Assembly (NCBI GenBank): GCA_900104495.1
Contig: FMXS01000007.1
Coordinates: forward strand, 62,001-126,000
Reading direction: 5' to 3'
DNA from: Ruminococcaceae bacterium FB2012
GTDB taxonomy: Bacteria; Bacillota; Clostridia; Oscillospirales; Ruminococcaceae
Length of the DNA stretch: 64,000 bases
The translations under genes and the position numbers were made by a program. Numbering within the stretch: position 1 is the first letter of the stretch; each line of letters begins with the position of its first letter. The notes under the pieces were generated by a model. The model did no database searches and was not told where the DNA came from. It was given only the letters and a program-made list of their open reading frames with translations. Below, piece by piece: positions 48,524 to 58,193 of the stretch.

Positions 48524-51500
48524 TCACATGGTATTGATAAGTCTTTGCAGGGCAGCGACATCCTTCATGTTGATGCTGCCGCTGCTGTCAAGGTCGGAGT
48601 TGGCTTCGTTGATAGTCACATCCCAGCCGTTGACGTAGCGCTGGAGAGTTGCGAGGTCTTTCATGTTGATGACTCCGCTGCCGTCAACGTCGCCTTTCAT
48701 ACCGCCGAGAGAGAAGGTCACGGCGAAAACAGTATACTTCCTTTCCTGGCGCTTGAAGACTGCCTTTTTGCCGTTGATGGTGACTTCGGTATACCTTGTC
48801 ACATCCTTGCCGGAATAAGGAGCGGAGATATAATCCAGTCCCACTTCGACGGTGTAGGAATTGCCGTCGGCAAACTTTTCGGAGGTGGTGAGGAGCTTTC
48901 CGGTGCCGTCATACCACTTTGCGCCGCTGCTGACGATGCCCGGGACAACGATCGCCGCAGTATCGGTGACCTTTACGCCGTTCTTGGGCTCGGTAACTGT
49001 CACAGCCAAAGTGTCTATGGAATTTAAGCATTCAAGTTCAGCCTCTAACCGGAAGCTCTTGTAGCCGTTCAAGTTGGAAATATGGGTCTCAACGCCGTTC
49101 AGCGTCGATTCCTTTAGATCCATATTATTGGCAGCGTCCCTGCTCAGATAGGTGTTGTTTTTGAGATCCACCTTCACAAGGACCTTATAGGTCTTGCCCT
49201 TGACGAAGGTCTCGGACAGGGTGACCTTCTCGCCTGTTTCGGCGTCGTAATAGGTCACTTCACTGCTGTCAACGCAGGAAGCGGGGTCAAGTCCGCCCTT
49301 GTTGAGGATGTTCCAGACTTCGGTGCCGGGTCTCTTTCCTGCCACGGGAGCCTCAACTGAAACATCGGCGGAGGTGACGAAATCGGCAGTGCTGTGATAG
49401 TTGTATTCATAGTATTCGGATACGGCGGTGGTAAGCTCGGTGCCGTTTCTGTCCGCTTTGGCGATAACTCTTATCTTGTAAACTCCCGACGGGAGAGAAG
49501 CGAAATAGTTCTTGAGGCTCGTGTAGTTCAGTGTGGTGTCGGAAGGGCTTCCGCCGGAGTTGTCGGGGTATAATACGGTTATGTGGTATCTGTCCACATC
49601 GCCGTTAAGTTTTTCCCACCTGAGGTTTACGCCTGCGTCTATATTCAGACCGATTATCGTGCCTGTGCAGACATAGGTGCAGGGAGCGGGGGCGGTAAGG
49701 TCATAGCCGGCGCTGTCCCTGGCGGTGACGGTTATATCGTAGATGCGCCCCTTGGCGGTGAATACGCTTCCGAAGCTGTAGGAAGTACCGGTGACGGTCT
49801 CGCTGAAGGTACTGCCTGCCACGGTATAGGTCACCATATATTTGCTTGCGCCGTTGTAAGCGTTCCAGGTGAGCTTCTTGTTGCCGTAGTCAACGGCGAG
49901 GCCCGTGAGAGTGCCCTTCGGCCCGGAGGTGAAGGTCTTCTCCATACTGTAGACGCGCCGTCCGTCAACATTGTTCATATGTGTGCCCCAGTTGTTGATA
50001 GTGGAATTGTTGATGCTCTGACTGCTTTTTGCAGTATCGTAATCGAGGTAGGTGCCGTCGTTGAGGGTAACGGTGAGAACGGCTTTATACTGCTTGCCGG
50101 ACACGAAAACGTCGGAGGAGGTCATCTGCTTGCCTGTGGAAACATCGTACCATTTCAGCTCGTAGGACTTGATGCAGCTCGAGGAGAGATTTCCGTTATT
50201 GAGCACGAACCCTGCCGAGTTGCTGGCATAGGTGCCTGCGAAGGGGCGGGCAATAGCTGCTTCGGTGTAGGTGACGAAATTGCTCGTGGAAGTATAATTG
50301 ATAGTCACGGTGCCGGAATGAGCTATGGACATCCTGTAATTATCGGTATCCGCGACAGCCAATACACGCACGGTGTACTCTCCCGTGGGAAGAGATGCAA
50401 ATACTTTCTGCAGATCGCAGAAATTGTATGTTGTTGTTGTTTCGGCCTGAGGACCGTTTGTTTTGGTGCTTATAATGCTGATGCGGTAGTAGGAGAAATC
50501 GCCTTTATAGGCTTTCCAGGTGGCATAGAGGTCTTTGAGGGTGATGCTGAGATCGGAAATAGTACCCTCATCGCAGTAATACAGGGGATCGTTACTGGTG
50601 AGCGAATTATCATCGCCGTCCCTTGCTGTGATCTGTATAGGATAAACAAAGGCTTTTGAGGTGAAATACTTGCTGCAGTCCAGCTGAGTTTCGGTTGTAT
50701 CGAATTCCTTTATGGCATTCGCAGTCTTGTAATACACATGATAGTGATGAGCGCCGGGATAGGCGTCCCAATAGATCATATTGGGGATGTACCTGTAATC
50801 GATGCGGAGGTTGGAAAGGGTATCGGGCTGCACCGTGTCTGTGGCGGTGAATGTCCTTTCCAGATAAAACCTTGTGATCGTGCCGAGGCCGGTCATATGG
50901 ACGGCGGTGCCGTTCATGAAGGACTCGTTCGAGGTGCTCTGCCAAACGTTGTAATCCAGGTAGCAGCCCTCTTTCAAAGTCAAGGTGAGCCTCGCCTTAT
51001 AGGTCTTGCCGCTGACGAATTTGTCCGTGGAGGACAGCTGATTGCCGCTGGCATCGAACCACTGCATTTCTCTGGACTTAACGGCATCCCACCAATCCAC
51101 ATCTCCGTTATTGAGAGAGATCTTTGAGTCGGAGGAAGGATTTTGGCCTGCCACGGGTTTGGTGACGGTGGCGGTGGTTGTTGAGATGAACACATCGGTG
51201 CTGGTATAGTTAAAGGTCTTTGTCGCGGAACGGGCCACCACGACTTCACCGTCGCCGGCGGACTTCACGGCTTTTACGGTGTAGCTGATTTTTCCGGACG
51301 GCATCGCCCAGAAAGCCGATTTGATATTCAAACTGGTGCCCTTGGTGCCGATAACGTTGCGGGCGGCGCCGTCGGGAGAGGCAACGGTGATAATGTAATT
51401 ATCGAAATCCCCCGAGAAAGCGCTCCAGGAGACGGTATGATCGGCGGTGATGCTCACGCCGGATATCGTCTCGGGGATGGCGTAATAACGGTACTCTGAA

Positions 51501-51826
51501 ACAGCGATCTTGGTGTCGCTGCTGTCCCAGGCATCGACGTGGATGCGGTAGACCTTGCCCTTCTGGGTCAGGGTGCTGCTGTAATAGAATTCGTTTTTGG
51601 TGACGGTCTCGTACTTCTGCTTGTAGTCAACATAATAGCCCACACGGTACCTGACGGCATTGGGGTAAGCGTCCCAGCCGATCTTCTGATTAGCATCAGA
51701 GATATAGAGATTGGTTATCGTACCCAGAGCCTCTGTGCGGAGAGCGCTTCGGGGCAGAAAGGCAAACATTGACAGCACAAGCATCAATGCCGTCGCAAGG
51801 GAGAGCGAACGTGTTCTCAGTTTCAT
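48524..51826 (-). CDS. Large secreted protein with C-terminal type I dockerin
   Basis: An 1100-residue exported protein: signal peptide (about 1-35), about three repeats of a 300-residue block, each with fibronectin-like strands (WDAYPGAHHYHVYYK, WNAYNGASKYMVTYT), an aromatic turn and an Asn/Gly-rich segment ending ETFVKGKTYKVLVKV. Residues about 1040-1100 form a type I dockerin with two EF-hand-like loops, DVDGSGVINMKDLATLQRYV and DLDSSGSINMKDVAALQRLI. Dockerins bind cohesins on scaffoldins, so this protein may be a cellulosome-like or surface-assembled component, yet no catalytic domain is recognised. The ATG at 51826 has AAGGAGG upstream. A consensus promoter lies 40 bases further. Confidence 0.9.
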   Translation of the reverse strand: MKLRTRSLSLATALMLVLSMFAFLPRSALRTEALGTITNLYISDANQKIGWDAYPNAVRYRVGYYVDYKQKYETVTKNEFYYSSTLTQKGKVYRIHVDAWDSSDTKIAVSEYRYYAIPETISGVSITADHTVSWSAFSGDFDNYIITVASPDGAARNVIGTKGTSLNIKSAFWAMPSGKISYTVKAVKSAGDGEVVVARSATKTFNYTSTDVFISTTTATVTKPVAGQNPSSDSKISLNNGDVDWWDAVKSREMQWFDASGNQLSSTDKFVSGKTYKARLTLTLKEGCYLDYNVWQSTSNESFMNGTAVHMTGLGTITRFYLERTFTATDTVQPDTLSNLRIDYRYIPNMIYWDAYPGAHHYHVYYKTANAIKEFDTTETQLDCSKYFTSKAFVYPIQITARDGDDNSLTSNDPLYYCDEGTISDLSITLKDLYATWKAYKGDFSYYRISIISTKTNGPQAETTTTYNFCDLQKVFASLPTGEYTVRVLAVADTDNYRMSIAHSGTVTINYTSTSNFVTYTEAAIARPFAGTYASNSAGFVLNNGNLSSSCIKSYELKWYDVSTGKQMTSSDVFVSGKQYKAVLTVTLNDGTYLDYDTAKSSQSINNSTINNWGTHMNNVDGRRVYSMEKTFTSGPKGTLTGLAVDYGNKKLTWNAYNGASKYMVTYTVAGSTFSETVTGTSYSFGSVFTAKGRIYDITVTARDSAGYDLTAPAPCTYVCTGTIIGLNIDAGVNLRWEKLNGDVDRYHITVLYPDNSGGSPSDTTLNYTSLKNYFASLPSGVYKIRVIAKADRNGTELTTAVSEYYEYNYHSTADFVTSADVSVEAPVAGKRPGTEVWNILNKGGLDPASCVDSSEVTYYDAETGEKVTLSETFVKGKTYKVLVKVDLKNNTYLSRDAANNMDLKESTLNGVETHISNLNGYKSFRLEAELECLNSIDTLAVTVTEPKNGVKVTDTAAIVVPGIVSSGAKWYDGTGKLLTTSEKFADGNSYTVEVGLDYISAPYSGKDVTRYTEVTINGKKAVFKRQERKYTVFAVTFSLGGMKGDVDGSGVINMKDLATLQRYVNGWDVTINEANSDLDSSGSINMKDVAALQRLINTM

Positions 51827-51862
51827 ATTTATACCTCCTTTTAGGGGTGTTTTTGTGCCTAT

Positions 51863-51891
51863 ATTATAGCACAAAATGAATAAAATGTCAA
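51863..51891 (-). promoter_or_regulatory. Promoter of the dockerin-protein gene
   Basis: Minus strand TTGACA (51886-51891), 17-base spacer, TATAAT (51863-51868), a perfect consensus. Confidence 0.87.
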
Positions 51892-51994
51892 GAAATGTTT
51901 GGTAAATTTTAGATATTTTGCTACACATTTAACAAAATGACCGCATATTGTCGGGGGCGTGATAAATAAGTGTCTTTGCATTTACTTGATGAAG

Positions 51995-52124
51995 TGACCT
52001 CAAAAAAGAAAGAAGAAAGAATAAGGTGAATAATGAAAGTTTCGCCTGCGGCGATGATCTTAAAGATCCGTGCGCGTAAGCACACTCTTTTTTTATTCTT
52101 TATTCTTTCTTCTTTATTATTATT
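51995..52124 (-). repeat. Copy C of the intergenic 3' repeat, with inverted flank
   Basis: The right part (52070-52124) has GTGCGCGTAAGCACAC and the A/G-rich tract identical to copy B over 29 bases. The left part (about 52002-52024) is an inverted copy of part of that tract (AAAGAAGAAAGAATAA), so the element has terminal inverted repeats around a centre of about 70 bases. It fills most of the 330-base gap between tex and the dockerin gene. Confidence 0.65.
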
Positions 52125-52156
52125 TATATTTTGCGGCGCGGGATGCGCCCATAGCT

Positions 52157-54304
52157 TTACGGCTGTTTTACGCCTTTCATCGTGAGGGAGATGCGCTTCT
52201 TTTTGGTGTCCACCGAAAGGACCCGGACCTTGACTATCTGTCCCACCTTAACGGCGTCCAGGGGGTGCTTGATGAAGCGGTCCGCCAGCTGAGAAACGTG
52301 AACGAGGCCGTCCTCGTGGACGCCGATGTCCACAAAGGCGCCGAAGTCGATAACGTTGCGGACGGTGCCCATAAGCTCCATTCCCTCCTGGAGGTCGCTC
52401 AGCTCCATAACGTCGCCGGAGCGCATCAGCGGCGGCGGGAGCTCGTCGCGGGGGTCACGGCCGGGCTTCATCAGCTCGGTGATGATATCCCGCAGAGTAG
52501 GCACGCCGATGCCGAGTTCCTCCGCGAGCCTGCTGACGCCTATCTTGTCGGCCCGGTCTTTAAGCTCGGAGAGGGATGTGATATCCTTGGGGTCGCAGCC
52601 GCATTTTTCAAGGAGAAGTCTTGCGGCGGCATAGCTTTCGGGGTGGACGGCGGTGTTATCCAAGGGGTCCCTGCCGTCACGGACCCGGAGAAATCCCGCG
52701 CACTGCTCGAAGGCCTTGGCACCCAGCTTATTGACCTTGAGAAGCTGTTTGCGGTCGGTAAAGGCGCCGTTCTCCTCGCGGTAGGCGACGATATTCTTAG
52801 CCACAGAGGCATTGATGCCTGCGATATAGGACAGCAGAGAATGTGAAGCAGTATTGAGGTCCACGCCCACGGAGTTGACGCAGTCCTCCACCACGCCGGA
52901 GAGGGCTTCATCCATACGTTTTGGGGGCATATCGTGCTGATACTGTCCCACGCCGATAGCTTTCGGGTCTATTTTGACCAGCTCGGCAAGGGGGTCCTGG
53001 AGGCGTCTTGCGATAGACACGGCGGAACGAAGGGAAACGTCGTAATCGGGGAACTCCTCTGCGGCCAGCTTGGAGGCGGAATACACCGAAGCGCCGGCCT
53101 CGGACACGACGATATAGCTAACCCCCTGCACCTCTCTGACTATCTCGGCCACGAGGGCTTCGCTTTCCCGGGAGGCGGTGCCGTTGCCTATGGCGATATT
53201 CTCCACACTGTTTTTCTTTATCATCCGGATGAGCTTGACTTTTGCGTCGGCGGCCTGATTTTTGGTATTGATATACACGATGCCGGTATCAAGGACCTTG
53301 CCGGTGCCGTCCACGACAGCCAGCTTACAGCCGTGGGCATAGCCGGGGTCGAGGCCCAGGGTTATCCTGCCCTTCACCGGAGACTGCATCAGCAGCTGAC
53401 GGAGGTTCTCCTTAAAGACCTTGATAGCGCTCTCCTGGGCTTTTTCGGTAAGCTCGGAGCGTATCTCGTTTTCCACGGAAGGGTAGATGAGCCGCTTATA
53501 GCTGTCGATGCAGGCCTGCTCCACCAGTGCGGAGCATTCTCCCCTGCTCTTGGAATATCTTGACACGCAGGCGCGTTCTCCCGCGCCCTCGTTGAGCTCC
53601 ACGGAGACTTTCAGAGCGCCTTCCTTCTCGCCCCTGTCGATAGCGAGGATGCGGTGGCCTGCTATCCTTGACACGGGCTCGGAGAAGTCGTAATAATTCT
53701 CGTAGACGGTCTCGGCTTTCTCGTCGGCGGCCTTGGAAGTGACTCTTCCCACCTGCATAAAGAGGGTCCTGAGATACTTTCTCAGCTCGGCGTTATCGGA
53801 GACGTCCTCGGCGATTATATCCATAGCGCCCTGGAGGGCTTCTTCTGCGCTGTTGACGCCCTTCTCCTCGTTTACGAACTCCTCTGCGGCGGCCTTGGGG
53901 TCGGTGTCGGGGGACTGCTCCATAAGAAGCACGGCCAGGGGCTCCAGGCCCTTTTCCCTTGCGACGGAGGCTCTTGTCCTGCGCTTGGGCTTATAGGGGC
54001 GGTAGATGTCCTCGACCTCCACAAGCACCGTGGCTTTGCTGATAGCCTCCATAAGCTCGTCGGTCATCTTGCCCTGCTCGGTTATGGAGTTGATGATCTC
54101 CTGCTTGCGCTTTTCAAGATTGCGCAGATAGGTCAGTCTGTCGAAGATCAGACGGAGGGTCTGATCGTCCAGCGAGCCCGTGACCTCCTTGCGGTAGCGG
54201 GCTATGAAGGGGATGGTCTTGTCGTCGTCGATAAGCGCTACGGTGTTGTCGATCTGCTCCTGCCGCAGGCCGAATTCTTTCGCGAGGATCTCGTTGATGT
54301 TCAT
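52157..54304 (-). CDS. tex: Tex-family S1 RNA-binding protein
   Basis: A 715-residue protein of the Tex/YhgF family, linked to transcription and RNA turnover. Domains in order: N-terminal helical region (about 1-190), a YqgF/RNase H-like domain (about 325-445; GLDPGYAHGCKLAVVDGTGK), helix-hairpin-helix motifs (about 495-560; LNTASHSLLSYIAGINASVAKNIV) and a C-terminal S1 domain (about 645-710; GTVRNVIDFGAFVDIGVHEDG). The start INEILAKEFGLRQEQI is typical. It is in its own transcript with copy C of the intergenic repeat after the stop. Its cellular role in Firmicutes is not settled. Confidence 0.95.
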   Translation of the reverse strand: MNINEILAKEFGLRQEQIDNTVALIDDDKTIPFIARYRKEVTGSLDDQTLRLIFDRLTYLRNLEKRKQEIINSITEQGKMTDELMEAISKATVLVEVEDIYRPYKPKRRTRASVAREKGLEPLAVLLMEQSPDTDPKAAAEEFVNEEKGVNSAEEALQGAMDIIAEDVSDNAELRKYLRTLFMQVGRVTSKAADEKAETVYENYYDFSEPVSRIAGHRILAIDRGEKEGALKVSVELNEGAGERACVSRYSKSRGECSALVEQACIDSYKRLIYPSVENEIRSELTEKAQESAIKVFKENLRQLLMQSPVKGRITLGLDPGYAHGCKLAVVDGTGKVLDTGIVYINTKNQAADAKVKLIRMIKKNSVENIAIGNGTASRESEALVAEIVREVQGVSYIVVSEAGASVYSASKLAAEEFPDYDVSLRSAVSIARRLQDPLAELVKIDPKAIGVGQYQHDMPPKRMDEALSGVVEDCVNSVGVDLNTASHSLLSYIAGINASVAKNIVAYREENGAFTDRKQLLKVNKLGAKAFEQCAGFLRVRDGRDPLDNTAVHPESYAAARLLLEKCGCDPKDITSLSELKDRADKIGVSRLAEELGIGVPTLRDIITELMKPGRDPRDELPPPLMRSGDVMELSDLQEGMELMGTVRNVIDFGAFVDIGVHEDGLVHVSQLADRFIKHPLDAVKVGQIVKVRVLSVDTKKKRISLTMKGVKQP

Positions 54305-54440
54305 GGGGATGTGTCCTTTCTGTTACTGTTGGGGTGTATCGGCGGATACTATCCGCCGAAACGCTGAGAAAACGGCACCTGCTGCCCTTCGGCAGAGATA
54401 CCGTTTTCCGCACTGTCAGCTGTTATGCGGGGGTAAGGGC

Positions 54441-54785
54441 TCACGCCTTCCAAAGGCCGTGGAGATTGCAGTAGGCGTAGACCTCCTCCACCGATTCGTC
54501 CACGAGGGTGAACACGGCAGCGGGAGGATCTCCTGCTTTAAGAAATCTGAAATACAAGCCCTTGTCGGTCTTGACAGCGGCCCACTCGATAAGATGCTCC
54601 GGGGTCATGGGATGAGCAATGTCGCCCACCTTGACATACACCTTGCCGTCCTTCACTTCCCAGACGGGGACGTGCTTTTCCTTGGCGGCGTCGGTGGTGC
54701 CGGCGTTGAGCTCCTTCAGCTCGGTGGTGCTGCCGGTGATGAGAGCAAGAACGTTTTTCTCGCTCAGGTAGAATTTCTGATCCAT
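54441..54785 (-). CDS. Desulfoferrodoxin-like superoxide reductase domain protein
   Basis: A 114-residue protein with the iron site of superoxide reductases: His in KEKHVPVWEV, two His in DIAHPMTPEHLIEW and Cys-His in AYCNLHGLW, giving the four-His one-Cys centre of neelaredoxin/desulfoferrodoxin. The Cys-rich N-terminal desulforedoxin domain is missing; an unrelated start (MDQKFYLSEKNVLALI) replaces it. It would reduce superoxide to peroxide in this anaerobe. AGGAGG is near the ATG at 54785; the upstream in-frame extension lacks a start signal. It ends the run CotH-cysteine desulfurase-SOR, 62 bases after the desulfurase, though a weak promoter between cannot be excluded. Confidence 0.88.
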   Translation of the reverse strand: MDQKFYLSEKNVLALITGSTTELKELNAGTTDAAKEKHVPVWEVKDGKVYVKVGDIAHPMTPEHLIEWAAVKTDKGLYFRFLKAGDPPAAVFTLVDESVEEVYAYCNLHGLWKA

Positions 54786-54847
54786 ATTAAAACCTCCTTG
54801 ATAATAATATCTGTCATATACTATTATAGAAGAAAACCGCCGAAATG

Positions 54848-56059
54848 TCAAGCATTTGAGGGCAGCCCGCGGAGCTTTTCCACCGAGGCTTTCACCGATG
54901 CGATCAGGTATTCGATGTCCTCGTCGGAGAGCTTGTCCGACAGGGAAAGCCGAAGCGAGCCCTTGACATATTCCGGGGGCGTGCCTATCGCGGTGAGGAC
55001 GTGCGAGGGCTCCGACGTGCCCGAAGCGCAGGCCGAACCTCCGGAGGCGCTGATGCCGTACATATCCAGCATAAGGATAAGATTCTCGCTCTCGATGCCC
55101 TTGAAGGAAAGATTCACGTTCCCCGCAAGCCGGTGTTCACGTGAGCCATTGAGGATGCAGTCCGGCAGGGAAAGCAAGGCATTTATCAGGCGTTCGCGCT
55201 GAGCCAGCATCTTTAAGGTCTTGGCTTCAAGGTCCTCCAGGCTTCCGATAAGCGCCTCGGACATGGAAACTATCTGAGGCAGAGGCTCGGTGCCCGCACG
55301 GCGGCCCCGCTCCTGGGGGCCACCGAGAATAAGCGGCGGCAGGCTTATCCCTTCCCGGATGTAAAGCCCGCCCACGCCCTTCATGGCGCCGAATTTGTGC
55401 CCAGAAAAGGAAAGCAGGTCCGCGCCCAGGGCATTGACGTCCACGGGGATATGCCCCACCGCCTGCACCGCGTCGGTATGGAAAAGCACTCCCCTTTCGC
55501 GGCAGACAGCGGCTGTTTCCGTGACGGGCATAAGCGTGCCGATCTCGTTGTTGGCGGTCATAATGCTCACAAGACAGGTGGAATCTCCGATTGCGTCAGC
55601 CACCTGTCCCGCGGTGACGATGCCTTCACGGTCCGGAGAAAGATATGTGACCGTGAAGCCCTCAGCCTCCAGAGCCTTGCAGCAGTTGAGTACTGCGTGA
55701 TGCTCCGCCGCCGAAGTGACGATGTGCCGTTTGCCTTGTCGCGCTCCGAGAGCCGCGGCTCCCCGGATCGCAAGGTTATCCGACTCCGTCCCCCCGGAAG
55801 TGAAAACTATCTCCCGGGGACCGGCGCCCAAAGCGGAGGCTATCTTCTTTCGGGCCGAAAGCAAAGCCGAAGCCGCATTCATACCCATTGTGTGTATCGC
55901 GGAAGGGTTGGCAAAGTCCTCGGTGAAAAAGGGCAAAGCCGCTTTCAGCGCCCGTTCCGTCACGGGCATGGATGCGGCGTTGTCGGCGTAGACAAAACGC
56001 TTCGACGCAAGGCGCTCCGCGGCGTCAAGGGCGGCAGACGGGATGTTTACCGGCGTCAT
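54848..56059 (-). CDS. Cysteine desulfurase (NifS/IscS family)
   Basis: A 403-residue PLP enzyme that mobilises sulfur from cysteine for iron-sulfur clusters or thio-modifications. The opening FVYADNAASMPVT, the PLP Lys in SFSGHKFGAMKGVGGLY and the mobile loop with the persulfide Cys in SGGSACASGTSEPSHVL are present, placing it in the group I (NifS/IscS) subfamily. The ATG at 56059 has AAAGGAG upstream and overlaps the CotH stop codon by four bases (ATGA). No iscU or thiI gene lies beside it, so its acceptor cannot be told; the SOR-like gene next door, which binds iron directly, does not need it. Confidence 0.92.
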   Translation of the reverse strand: MTPVNIPSAALDAAERLASKRFVYADNAASMPVTERALKAALPFFTEDFANPSAIHTMGMNAASALLSARKKIASALGAGPREIVFTSGGTESDNLAIRGAAALGARQGKRHIVTSAAEHHAVLNCCKALEAEGFTVTYLSPDREGIVTAGQVADAIGDSTCLVSIMTANNEIGTLMPVTETAAVCRERGVLFHTDAVQAVGHIPVDVNALGADLLSFSGHKFGAMKGVGGLYIREGISLPPLILGGPQERGRRAGTEPLPQIVSMSEALIGSLEDLEAKTLKMLAQRERLINALLSLPDCILNGSREHRLAGNVNLSFKGIESENLILMLDMYGISASGGSACASGTSEPSHVLTAIGTPPEYVKGSLRLSLSDKLSDEDIEYLIASVKASVEKLRGLPSNA

Positions 56060-58071
56060 GACTTGAACTGCTCCTTTACCCATTTGACAATGGTGGGGAT
56101 ACCGCTTTTGCCCCGTCTTGAGATGAAATCCTTGATGCATTTCACGGAGCTGTAGCCGCCGTTCAGGGCTTCGTTTGAGCTTCCCGTGCCCGGGTAGCGG
56201 GCAAAGAACTGGTCGTAAAGCGGGCTGTAACGGGCCGTAAGGCTGTCCAGCTTTTCCGTGAGTTTCTCCTTGGAGAAGTCCCCCTCGGAGAGCTTTTCAA
56301 GGCGATCGAGATAGTCGGTACGGAAACCTTCGTTGGTCATCAGATATGCAAAGCACAGCACAGCGGGATTGTTGGTGGACATATCCAGCAGGCCCTTGGG
56401 CTTGTAGTTGTCCTCTTTTATGGTGTTGGTGTAGGTGTCGCCGGAGCCGGATATGCCGCCGAATTCCAGGTCGTAGAGCATAAATCTCCAGCGGCCGTCG
56501 CCGTATTCGTTGGAGCCGTCCGCAGAGGCGGTCTTCCACATGGACCAGTTCTTGCCGGGCCAGTCCCACTTGTTGTTTATCCACACTTCGGTGAGGAAGT
56601 AGTCACGGCAGCTGTCGGTGTCCACCAGCTTGGCAAACTCGTCGTAGTCCTTCTGATCGGAAAGGGACCTGTGAGATTTGAAGAAGTCCAGCAAAGGCTG
56701 GAAGTAGTAGGATTCGTGCTCGCCCTCGGGGAGCTCGCCCTCGTCCAGCTTGTAGCCTAATTTGAGAGCCTCGGCATCCCCCTTGTAGACGATGACGTCC
56801 TTGTTGCTGACGCCGTAATGGTCCTCGAAATAGTTATCCGAATAGTCCTCCTCGAGGACGTAAAGCCCCCAGTATTCGCCGTTGAGGTAGACCACGCAGG
56901 GCCGGGAGGCTTTTGTGGTACAGTCCATATTTTTGGACATCTGCTGCCAGAATGTATCGTTGAACTTGGCGGAGAAGGCGCAGTTCCCGCCTGCGCGGAG
57001 AACGAGGGTCTTGAAGCTGTTTATATCCTCGCCGGAGGAATTTTTCAGTCCCTCAAATATCGGGGCCTCGAAGCGGGGGGCGCCGTAGTCCTTGCGGGCG
57101 TAAAGGCGCAGGCCCTTGATAAGGTCGGAGCGGGAATAATTTCCCTGGATGCGGACGCCGCAGTCCTGAGAAATAACGGCCTTTGAGCCGTCGGGAGAGA
57201 ACTCGAAGAACTCCGCGTGGACGGGGCGCTCCCAGGCGCGGCCCTTCTGATTGTAGTTGGCGGCTATCTTGCGGGTGGCTTCGGCATCGTAGCCGGAGCC
57301 GCTCTTTATCATCTCTTCAAGGCTCTTGTCGTAGATGTTCCCCTTGACGTAGATGCCGTATTCGGGAGAGAAAAAGTCGTCGTAATTCACGGAAAGGGAG
57401 ACCACGGAAAGGGACGTCTCCATTGCCTTGCAGCTGTCGGCAAGGCCCTGTATATGCTCCTCACCGGTGCCGATGAAATAGGTGTTGGAGAATGCCTTGG
57501 TGACGGAGCCGTCCTCCATTTCGGCGCAGGCGCGGATGACGGTACACTTATCCACGGCGCTGTCGGCGGGGGCATCTATCTTGCACTTGAAGCCCCGTGT
57601 GGAAAAATCCAACTCGTTGAAATTGGCGGAGATAAGGGTGGTGTCCACGGCGGAAACTACGTTTTTGTCCCCGTCCCGCTTATCGACGGTTATGGGGCCC
57701 TCGTACTTCACCCGGGTGGAGCTTGAACGGGGGTCGGAGCCGTCGGTGGTGTAATAGACGGTGCCGCCGTCCTTGGAGGTAAGCTCCAAAGACTGTTTAT
57801 CCTTGTAGATGCCTCCGGAGGCGGAAAAAGTGACCTCGGAGCTGTTCTCGTTATATGCCGGGAGAGAGTAACCGTCCGAAGATTTGGACTCGTCCGCGGA
57901 GGAGGCGTCCTCGGAGGGCTTGCTGTCCTTCCCGGAACTGTCGGAGGACTGCACCGAAGATGTATCTGCCTTTGAAGAGGCGCTGCCGGCGTCGGAGGAG
58001 CTGTCACCGCCTGCGCAGGCCGTGAGCATCAGCAGCGCGCAAAGGGCGGAGAGTAATCGTTTACTTTTCAT
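56056..58071 (-). CDS. CotH-kinase-domain lipoprotein
   Basis: A 671-residue lipoprotein (lipobox LTAC, Cys about 19) with a Ser/Asp-rich linker (about 20-70), a chitobiase-C-like beta module (about 75-150; VTFSASGGIYKDKQSLEL, GGTVYYTTDGSDPRSS) and a CotH domain (about 290-600): VRIQGNYSRSDLIKGLRLYARKDYG, FKTLVLRAGGN, CVVYLNGEYWGLYVLEE, and the metal Asp region RWRFMLYDLEFG. CotH proteins are atypical kinases; in Bacillus CotH phosphorylates spore-coat proteins, and in ruminococci CotH modules occur on secreted or cellulosomal proteins. GGAGTT is near the ATG at 58071. It heads the CotH-desulfurase-SOR run. Confidence 0.9.
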   Translation of the reverse strand: MKSKRLLSALCALLMLTACAGGDSSSDAGSASSKADTSSVQSSDSSGKDSKPSEDASSADESKSSDGYSLPAYNENSSEVTFSASGGIYKDKQSLELTSKDGGTVYYTTDGSDPRSSSTRVKYEGPITVDKRDGDKNVVSAVDTTLISANFNELDFSTRGFKCKIDAPADSAVDKCTVIRACAEMEDGSVTKAFSNTYFIGTGEEHIQGLADSCKAMETSLSVVSLSVNYDDFFSPEYGIYVKGNIYDKSLEEMIKSGSGYDAEATRKIAANYNQKGRAWERPVHAEFFEFSPDGSKAVISQDCGVRIQGNYSRSDLIKGLRLYARKDYGAPRFEAPIFEGLKNSSGEDINSFKTLVLRAGGNCAFSAKFNDTFWQQMSKNMDCTTKASRPCVVYLNGEYWGLYVLEEDYSDNYFEDHYGVSNKDVIVYKGDAEALKLGYKLDEGELPEGEHESYYFQPLLDFFKSHRSLSDQKDYDEFAKLVDTDSCRDYFLTEVWINNKWDWPGKNWSMWKTASADGSNEYGDGRWRFMLYDLEFGGISGSGDTYTNTIKEDNYKPKGLLDMSTNNPAVLCFAYLMTNEGFRTDYLDRLEKLSEGDFSKEKLTEKLDSLTARYSPLYDQFFARYPGTGSSNEALNGGYSSVKCIKDFISRRGKSGIPTIVKWVKEQFKS

Positions 58072-58193
58072 AATGGGGAACTCCTTTCGTGGATATCCAT
58101 ACATTCCTTTTTGATTGTAGCACATTTATATTGAAATTGCTATAGGATATTTTTGCTATATATAAGTATATTGACGGTTTTTCTGTGAAACTA

